Assembly (NCBI GenBank): GCA_942493365.1
Contig: OW818697.1
Span: 1,922,001 to 1,986,000 of the forward strand
Reading direction: 5' to 3'
DNA length: 64,000 bases
Source of the DNA: UBA8949 sp942493365
GTDB lineage: Bacteria > Bacillota > Clostridia > Saccharofermentanales > UBA5734
Each line of letters opens with the position of its first letter. Position 1 is the first letter of the stretch. Positions 59,054-64,000 of the stretch are shown here, piece by piece. The notes under the pieces were generated by a model. The model was not told the DNA's origin. It saw only the letters and a list, made by a program, of their open reading frames with translations, and ran no database searches. The position numbers and the translations under genes were made by a program.

Positions 59054-59076
59054 GTTCGCTGGAGCTCTTTTTATGT
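59054..59076 (+). terminator. Terminator-like hairpin ending the structured RNA
   Basis: GGGTTC, loop GCTG and GAGCTC form six pairs (two of them G-U), followed by five T residues. It overlaps the end of the minus-strand hpt gene. Confidence 0.55.
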
Positions 59077-59610
59077 ATTTTCTCGTCCATCGATTTCACC
59101 GATATAGGGCAGATTTCGACCGTTTTCATTAATATCCATCCCATAGCCAATCAAACGAGTCCGGGTTACTTCAAAGCCGCAATAGGCGGTCGGGACGTTG
59201 ATCAGCTGCTGATCTGGATTGACGAGCAGTGTGCAAACCTTGATACTTGCCGGCAGATGTCCGCGCAAAGTCTGGACCAGATAGGCGGTGGTCAGGCCGG
59301 TGCGGATGATGTCTTCGATCAGTAGAACGTGTTTGCCGGTGATGTCCAGCTCAATATCCTTGGTAATTCGGACGATGCCGGTCTGGCTGGTCGTGTTGGG
59401 GATGGTGCCGATTGTGATGAAGTCAAGCTGAACCGGCCGGTCGATATACCGGGTCAGATCAGCCATAAAATAAAGCGATCCCTTCAGCACAGCGATCAGA
59501 ATCAATTCCTGGTCTTGATAATCCCGCGTGATCTGCTGTCCGATTTCTGCCACCCGCTGCTGAATGGCATCGGCAGAATACAAAATTCGCGCCACCTTAA
59601 AAGTTTCCAT
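59071..59610 (-). CDS. hpt: Hypoxanthine phosphoribosyltransferase-like protein with altered PRPP motif
   Basis: A 179-residue type I phosphoribosyltransferase that in the family makes IMP or GMP from base and PRPP. LIAVLKGSLYFMADLTRYI, the PRPP motif VLLIEDIIRTGLT near 95-107 and GYGMDINENGRNLPYIG near the end match Hpt. In the PRPP motif the usual EDIIDTG aspartate, the proposed proton acceptor, is arginine here (codon CGC, not a one-base change from GAC). Activity or base specificity may differ. It follows a kinase-like gene by three bases. Confidence 0.8.
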   Translation of the reverse strand: METFKVARILYSADAIQQRVAEIGQQITRDYQDQELILIAVLKGSLYFMADLTRYIDRPVQLDFITIGTIPNTTSQTGIVRITKDIELDITGKHVLLIEDIIRTGLTTAYLVQTLRGHLPASIKVCTLLVNPDQQLINVPTAYCGFEVTRTRLIGYGMDINENGRNLPYIGEIDGRENT

Positions 59611-59613
59611 CCC

Positions 59614-60549
59614 TTATCCTCCCCGACTCAGATTGAACCGTTCAACCAGTGATTGAAAGTCTTTCTTGTATACGATCCTGATATTGGTTCCGGGATAGAG
59701 TTCTCTCAGTTTTTTGGCTTTACGGTTTTTCGTGGTCACATAGCGTTGATTCATCGTAGTCAATTCGATAAAGGTATCAAACTGCGGCAGATAAAAGTCG
59801 GGGCTGAAGGCCAGAATGACATTGCCTTCGGCATCCCATTCAATCGGGAAGGTTTTGGGTTCGTATTTCCATTCGATCTGGTACATGTCGAGGATTTTGG
59901 CAAATTCGATCTCGGCTGGATTCTTTAATGCACGATCGGTGGGGTTCATAACCGCCTCTGTCAATTCTGTCTGGCTTTCCATTTGCCGGTGGGCTTCCCG
60001 CTCACGAACCAGCGCCGCAATGGCCGCGACGCATTCGTCAGGCGACAGATCGGCCGTATTGAGGGTCAGATCGTAAAGGGTCGGATCGGTCAGGTCACAG
60101 CCATAAAGCGTTGAAACGAAGCGCTTGTGCTTCTTTTCCGCTGTGTTGAGAATTTTGGCGGCGTTTTCCGTCGACAAGTGATATTGTCTTTTGACGCGGG
60201 TAATGCGGGTTTCTTCTGGCGCGATGATCCGCACACAAATGGCGTCGCGATCATTGGCAAAAATCCGCTGCGAGCCGAACCCGACCAGTACGGCCGATCG
60301 ATCCCTGGCAAATTCGTGTAATGATTTGATTAGAAAATCGAGATATGTCATATCGTTCTGACATTGGGTCAAATAGAATTTCGCACTTTCAGCCAGCATA
60401 TGCCGATCATGTGGTTTGGTCACTGGGTCGAAAAACATGGAAATCAGTTTTTCCCGCGTGATGAGTTCCCAGCCAAAACGACGTGATAGTGTTTCCGCAA
60501 CTTCATCGCCCAGGCTGCCCATCTGCCGGGAAATCGTCAAGATTGTCAA
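59614..60549 (-). CDS. Cytidylate-kinase-like domain fused to a nuclease-like C-terminal domain
   Basis: A 311-residue two-domain protein. Residues 1-190 fit the cytidylate kinase-like family (ITISRQMGSLGDEVAETLSR at the P-loop, a degenerate GSLG; ERDK-like helices; RIIAPEETRITRVKRQ near 130). Residues 215-305 form a separate domain with EIEFAKILDMYQIEWKYEP, FSPDFYLPQFDTFIELTT and TTKNRKAKKLRELYPG, which looks like a PD-(D/E)XK nuclease-type fold. The linker is at about 190-215. It is coupled to hpt. Activity of either domain is uncertain. Confidence 0.65.
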   Translation of the reverse strand: MTILTISRQMGSLGDEVAETLSRRFGWELITREKLISMFFDPVTKPHDRHMLAESAKFYLTQCQNDMTYLDFLIKSLHEFARDRSAVLVGFGSQRIFANDRDAICVRIIAPEETRITRVKRQYHLSTENAAKILNTAEKKHKRFVSTLYGCDLTDPTLYDLTLNTADLSPDECVAAIAALVREREAHRQMESQTELTEAVMNPTDRALKNPAEIEFAKILDMYQIEWKYEPKTFPIEWDAEGNVILAFSPDFYLPQFDTFIELTTMNQRYVTTKNRKAKKLRELYPGTNIRIVYKKDFQSLVERFNLSRGG

Positions 60550-60654
60550 CTGAACGGCCTCCTTGTTGCTGATGCAGCATTAGCTCCAGTTTCATTTTAT
60601 CCTTCACGGACAGACATGACAAGAACAAAGCATCATGATCTGAAATGTTGGTTA

Positions 60655-60682
60655 TTGTTAAACGCACCGATATGAGTATAAT
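60655..60682 (+). promoter_or_regulatory. Promoter of the membrane glycosyltransferase gene
   Basis: TTGTTA (60655-60660), 16 bp, perfect TATAAT (60677-60682), about 50 bp before the ATG. Confidence 0.65.
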
Positions 60683-60733
60683 ATTAGTGAGCATAACCGT
60701 CTTTTTGCACGGATCAGGAAAGGATCATTATTG

Positions 60734-62005
60734 ATGCATGGCTTGATACCCCCCATTGATCTAAGTCTCACGGTCATTGTTCTGGCATTTTTTCAAATAT
60801 TATTACCCATTGTCTCGGTGCTCACGGGTTTATATTTCGCCTATATGTTTTTGACCAAACCCGGACGGCCGATACGTCCTCTGCCTACTGTACCTCCGGT
60901 CAAGCGTATTTTGGTTCTGGCCCCGGCCAGAAACGAAGAAAACGTCATCAATCGCTTGCTGAACAGCCTGAAAGCGATCAATTACCCCGCCGATCTCATC
61001 GATGTCCTGGTGATCGCTGACAATTGCTCTGATAACACCGCCGGCGTGGTGCGGGCTGCTGGATTCAATGTTGTCGAACGCACTGACCCCACCGGGCAGT
61101 CCAAGGCGCACGCTTTGCATTGGGCCTTCTTTACGCAAGGCTATGTGGATGCCGGGTATGATGCCATCACCATTTTGGATGCCGATACGGTCATTGACCC
61201 GGATTTCTTTTTGTACGTCGAAGAACGTTTGCGTGAAGGTGCTCAGATCGTCCAAGGTTGCCGCAAGGCGATCAACGCCGGCGACTCGATTTTAACATCG
61301 ACCATGAGCATTATTTACTCTTTTGAAAGTCGCCTCTGGTTTGTCACGCATAACAACCACAACCGCTCGGTTTCGCTGGTCGGTACAGGTTCAACGGTTA
61401 CTTGCGAACACATCAAAAAGATCGGTTTTAGCATTCGGACGCTGGTTGAAGATTCTGAATTCAGTATCCAATCCATTTTGGCCGGCGATAATATCCAATT
61501 CAGCGACGAAGCCAAGCTTTGGGCTGAGATTCCGCCGACCTTCAAACTGCTCTGGCGGCAACTGCGTCGCTGGTTCAGCGGCCAGATCGCCTGCGGTCAG
61601 ATCTACCTGCCGGCGCTTTGGAAAAAAGTTCGCCAGGAACGTGGCGGTCATGCTCTGATGATGGTGTTCGCTATGATTATACCGTTCAACTGTACCATCG
61701 GATTGGTTCAGATCGTCTTGAGCACCATTACCATGGTGGAAATGCTCGGCGGCTTTTTCTCGCCGTGGATGCTCGTGACATCCCTGTTGATCAATCAGAT
61801 TATCGGCATGGTTTCAGCCATTGCCATCCTCATTTTGGACAGTCGATTCAACCGCGCCCATTTCAAAGAAATCTGGAAAGGCATTCTGCTGTTTCCTTTT
61901 TGGGGTCCCTTTATGGGAATCATCTATCTGACATCTTACATCCATCCCAAGAAGAAGTGGGATTTGATGGATCACAACGTCTTGGAACCCGAAGCTCAAC
62001 CTTGA
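60734..62005 (+). CDS. Membrane family 2 glycosyltransferase (cellulose-synthase-like)
   Basis: A 423-residue processive-type glycosyltransferase. A membrane segment near residues 12-40 precedes the GT-A domain: ILVLAPARNEENVINRLLNS, VLVIADNCSDNTAG, TILDADTVIDPDFF (DxD), VEDSEFSIQSI (catalytic D of ED motif) and QLRRWFSGQ, the Q(Q/R)xRW-like acceptor site. Three to four membrane segments follow from about 310. It probably makes a surface polysaccharide. ATG 60734 is used (AGGA nearby). Nearby c-di-GMP genes hint at control, but no PilZ domain is visible. Confidence 0.88.
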   Translation: MHGLIPPIDLSLTVIVLAFFQILLPIVSVLTGLYFAYMFLTKPGRPIRPLPTVPPVKRILVLAPARNEENVINRLLNSLKAINYPADLIDVLVIADNCSDNTAGVVRAAGFNVVERTDPTGQSKAHALHWAFFTQGYVDAGYDAITILDADTVIDPDFFLYVEERLREGAQIVQGCRKAINAGDSILTSTMSIIYSFESRLWFVTHNNHNRSVSLVGTGSTVTCEHIKKIGFSIRTLVEDSEFSIQSILAGDNIQFSDEAKLWAEIPPTFKLLWRQLRRWFSGQIACGQIYLPALWKKVRQERGGHALMMVFAMIIPFNCTIGLVQIVLSTITMVEMLGGFFSPWMLVTSLLINQIIGMVSAIAILILDSRFNRAHFKEIWKGILLFPFWGPFMGIIYLTSYIHPKKKWDLMDHNVLEPEAQP

Positions 62006-62033
62006 CCGTTCCAAAAGAAGGTTAGCCGATTAT

Positions 62034-62258
62034 TCAGTCGGCGAGTAAATCGCCAGCTGTCACACCGATCAGAGCCGCGATGTCAAACAGCCGGCTCATA
62101 GGCATGTCATGTTCGCCCTGCTCATATGCGGCAATCTGCTGTTGTGAAGCATTGACAAGATTGGCCAGTTCGCCCTGGGAAAGCCCCTTGTCTGTTCTGG
62201 CTTTACGGATTTTTTGACCGATTTTGGCGGTGATCCAGATGGTTTCCATATCTTCCAT
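62034..62258 (-). CDS. Small XRE-family HTH regulator
   Basis: A 74-residue protein that is nearly all helix-turn-helix: IGQKIRKARTDKGLSQGELA, NASQQQIAAYEQGEHDMPM, then FDIAALIGVTAGDLLAD. It has no extra domain. GGGGG precedes the ATG at 62258. Its target is unknown; it is convergent with the glycosyltransferase gene and divergent from the helicase gene. Confidence 0.85.
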   Translation of the reverse strand: MEDMETIWITAKIGQKIRKARTDKGLSQGELANLVNASQQQIAAYEQGEHDMPMSRLFDIAALIGVTAGDLLAD

Positions 62259-62393
62259 GATGATTACCCCCGTGTTTTATCAACATCAATCTGGTTAGTA
62301 ATGTCCCGGAGCCAGTGGCAGGACAATACCAGTATAATCGGCGAGCGGGACCGATTCAAGCCAAATTTAAGAACATCGAAAATCCCTGTTGCC

Positions 62394-62422
62394 TTGCTGA
62401 CAGCCACGGCCTGTGTTATGAT
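62394..62422 (+). promoter_or_regulatory. Promoter of the DEAD-box helicase gene
   Basis: TTGCTG (62394-62399), 17 bp, TATGAT (62417-62422), about 36 bp before the ATG at 62458. Confidence 0.55.
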
Positions 62423-62457
62423 GTTGGCGTGTATAAATGGATCGAGGAATCAATTGA

Positions 62458-63576
62458 ATGAGTGAAATAACCAGCTTTGAAGCAATGGATCTGCAGCCGG
62501 AAACCATGCAGGCCGTCAATAAAATGGGATTTACCGTCCCGACATCAGTACAGACCCAAACCATCCCGCCGATGCTCGAATGGCATGACATTATCGCCAA
62601 AGCACCGACCGGCACAGGCAAAACCTGCGCCTTCGGCATCCCGATCATGGAGCATATCGAGCCGGGTGACAAGGGTATTCAGGCGTTGATACTCAGCCCG
62701 ACCCGTGAACTGGCCATCCAGATCACCGACGATCTGCGCACGCTCGCGGCATTTCGTCCCGACATCCGGATCGCCTCGATATATGGCGGCCAGAATATCG
62801 ACAAACAGCTGACCCAGCTCAAAGCCAAGCCGCAGATCATTGTCGCGACACCAGGCCGTCTGGATGATCATATCCGCCGGCGGACCATTCATCTGGACGA
62901 AGTGCATACCGTCGTGCTCGACGAAGCCGATCGCATGCTGGACATGGGTTTTGTGCGCGATGTGCGCCGGATTCTGGACATGATGCCCAAAGTGGCGCAA
63001 ATCGCCATGTTTTCGGCCACCATGTCGCGCTCGGTTATGGACATCGCCTGGATCTACCAGCGCGATGCCATTGAGATCACCGTCGAGGAAGACGAAGGCA
63101 ACAAGCCGCCGATCACCCAATACAGCATCGACATCAACGGCAATGCCCGCATCGATACCATCCGCAAACTGATCAAGGACAACAACTTTGAGAAGGTCAT
63201 CGTCTTCTGCAACACCAAGCAGATGGTTGAGACCGTCTGTAAGCGCATCAAGGCGGCTGGCGGCAAAGCGGACTGTATCCACGGTGACGTGCGCCAGAGC
63301 GCCCGTGAGAAGGTCCTGCACGACTTCCGCAAGGGTTCACTGGATATTCTCATCGCCACCGATGTCGCCTCACGTGGGCTGGATATCGACGGCGTCGATG
63401 CCGTGTTCAATTATGAAATTCCACTCGAGAACGAGTATTATACGCATCGTATCGGCCGCACCGGCCGCGCCAAGCACGCCGGCATCGCCTACACCTTTAC
63501 CAACATCATCAACCAGCCGCGCCTCGATGAAATCGTACGCTATACGCGAACGCCGCTGATTCCGCTCGAACTCTAA
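62458..63576 (+). CDS. DEAD-box RNA helicase
   Basis: An ATP-dependent RNA helicase core of 372 residues. The motifs are complete: Q motif (FTVPTSVQTQTIPPM), motif I APTGTGKT, Ia PTRELAIQ, Ib TPGRL, motif II DEADRML, motif III SATMS, motif IV VIVFCNTK, motif V ATDVASRGLDI and motif VI HRIGRTGRA. There is almost no C-terminal extension, unlike DbpA or CsdA, so RNA specificity is not evident. Likely roles are ribosome assembly or mRNA decay. Confidence 0.94.
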   Translation: MSEITSFEAMDLQPETMQAVNKMGFTVPTSVQTQTIPPMLEWHDIIAKAPTGTGKTCAFGIPIMEHIEPGDKGIQALILSPTRELAIQITDDLRTLAAFRPDIRIASIYGGQNIDKQLTQLKAKPQIIVATPGRLDDHIRRRTIHLDEVHTVVLDEADRMLDMGFVRDVRRILDMMPKVAQIAMFSATMSRSVMDIAWIYQRDAIEITVEEDEGNKPPITQYSIDINGNARIDTIRKLIKDNNFEKVIVFCNTKQMVETVCKRIKAAGGKADCIHGDVRQSAREKVLHDFRKGSLDILIATDVASRGLDIDGVDAVFNYEIPLENEYYTHRIGRTGRAKHAGIAYTFTNIINQPRLDEIVRYTRTPLIPLEL

Positions 63577-63579
63577 AAA

Positions 63580-64000
63580 TTATTCGGCTGACGGATCATC
63601 CATAATGCCTAAAAACAGCGGCAGGCCGGTCGCTGTATCGACGATGCCGTAAACAAACGGGCGGTCAAACACCAGTTGTTTGTTGCTGACTGGCATGGAT
63701 GTACCCCTAGAAATGACGGCGGTCACCGCCGCGGCTTCGGTGCCCATTTCATCAACGCGGCAAAAGGTCTTGTGCAGCACTTCGTCGATGTACAAATCCT
63801 GGCGGCGCCCGCTGTTCATCAGGCTGAAATCCGCCACACCCGGATCGAAAGCCGCCGCCATGCCCATGGCTGTTAGGGAATCCTTCAAGCTGGTGTCGAA
63901 GCGCGTCTCGAATTTGGGCAGGCTCAGCTCGATGCTCATCGTTTCTCTGGTTTTTAGCAGCTCGGCAAATGATGCGGCATCGGTGGCGGCGACAAGCTCT
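63580..64000 (-). CDS. Serpin (partial, N-terminus outside window)
   Basis: The reverse strand encodes the C-terminal 139 residues of a serpin protease inhibitor: LSLPKFETRFDTSLKDSLTA, GMAAAFDPGVADFSLM, the reactive-loop hinge DEMGTEAAAVTAV and FDRPFVYGIVDTATGLPLFL ending in GIMDDP. Counting 17 residues from the hinge glutamate puts the predicted cleavage site at about T-S in ISRGTSMPV. The small-residue hinge fits an inhibitory rather than non-inhibitory serpin. The frame is open to the window edge, so the ATG at 63939 is internal. Confidence 0.92.
   Translation of the reverse strand, partial: ELVAATDAASFAELLKTRETMSIELSLPKFETRFDTSLKDSLTAMGMAAAFDPGVADFSLMNSGRRQDLYIDEVLHKTFCRVDEMGTEAAAVTAVISRGTSMPVSNKQLVFDRPFVYGIVDTATGLPLFLGIMDDPSAE

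Larger units (their letters stand above)
58802..59076 (+). ncRNA. Candidate structured non-coding RNA (about 270 nt)
   Basis: A promoter (58767-58795) and a terminator-like hairpin with T run (59054-59076) bracket about 270 nt in the 370-bp gap between a hypothetical gene and hpt. Stems near the 5' end are GAAAGT/ACTTTC (58821-58837), inside a GCTCC/GGAGT pair (58804-58808 with 58838-58842), CCACAT/ATGTGG (58847-58864), and a 6-bp stem capped by a GAAA tetraloop (58886-58901). I recognise no Rfam class (not 6S, tmRNA, SRP or RNase P). A 51-codon reading frame at 58866-59021 overlaps the 3' part, so it may also be a small mRNA. Confidence 0.45.

Noticed and set aside
58802..59076. Assignment as a known RNA (6S, tmRNA, SRP RNA, RNase P RNA, T-box or c-di-GMP riboswitch)
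   Set aside because: None of their conserved sequence blocks is visible; left as an unclassified candidate.
62545..63321. 258-codon minus-strand frame
   Set aside because: Antisense to the DEAD-box helicase gene with complete motifs.

Overview
The window looks like chromosomal DNA of a fermentative, anaerobic, Gram-positive-type bacterium, most likely Bacillota (Clostridia-like) with moderately high GC. I infer this from gene content: ptb-buk for butyrate, an NfnAB transhydrogenase, a SigA-type primary sigma factor, BMP/NupOPQ nucleoside uptake, ComFB, a YuxH-like EAL-HDOD protein, several single lipobox lipoproteins and good Shine-Dalgarno sites. Genus cannot be told from the sequence.

Layout. 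1-3.4 kb: minus-strand NfeD-like / B12 radical SAM / pgi (pgi cut by the window edge). 3.4-5.6 kb: an accessory patch with an intact hipB-like regulator, a decayed hipA fragment and a frameshifted IS110-family element carrying a candidate bridge RNA. 5.6-9.0 kb: speA-speB putrescine genes and an SDR. 9.4-13.8 kb: CotH / VTC-domain / DUF4956 cluster. 14.0-18.1 kb: four overlapping oxidoreductase genes (2-hydroxyacid dehydrogenase, GlpA-like, FAD reductase, DUF1667). 18.2-22.7 kb: PQQ-propeller lipoprotein and pabABC. 22.8-26.8 kb: xylose operon (LacI regulator, xylA, xylB) with a clear promoter and an 18-bp palindromic operator. 26.9-27.9 kb: an IS1595-family element sitting just downstream of a promoter that once faced a small lipoprotein gene. 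28.4-31.5 kb: nfnAB plus an FAH-family hydrolase. 31.8-34.5 kb: ferritin and transketolase. 34.7-35.4 kb: Phd-type antitoxin with a damaged RelE/ParE-like toxin. 35.3-39.1 kb: ilvN, ptb, buk and a transglutaminase-like lipoprotein. 39.3-43.0 kb: comFB, a degenerate ABC ATPase, a C39-like peptidase and hflKC. 43.1-43.4 kb: tRNA-Leu and tRNA-fMet. 43.5-47.9 kb: nitrilase-family amidase, GGDEF/HD-GYP protein, zinc-ribbon protein, rpoD. 48.0-53.5 kb: BMP lipoprotein, NupOPQ-like transporter and thymidine kinase. 53.5-62.3 kb: glycosyltransferases, GGDEF and EAL-HDOD proteins, a GH43-like enzyme, a candidate structured RNA, an HPRT-like protein, a kinase/nuclease-like fusion and an XRE regulator. 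62.5-64 kb: DEAD-box helicase and a serpin cut by the window edge.

How the genes work together: central carbon and xylose entry (pgi, xylAB, tkt), butyrate formation with redox balancing (ptb-buk, nfnAB), polyamine synthesis from arginine (speA-speB), 4-aminobenzoate synthesis (pabABC), nucleoside uptake plus salvage (bmp-nupOPQ-tdk, hpt), and cyclic-di-GMP signalling near envelope glycosyltransferases.

The most interesting items are not classical genes: the IS110 left-end hairpin region with a predicted circle-junction promoter; a roughly 270-nt promoter-to-terminator RNA at 58.8-59.07 kb with GNRA-capped stems; a stem-closed multi-hairpin region at 9.06-9.22 kb; a 7-bp tandem repeat array that has been translated into the XylB tail; and a stand-alone ABC ATPase that has lost every catalytic motif.
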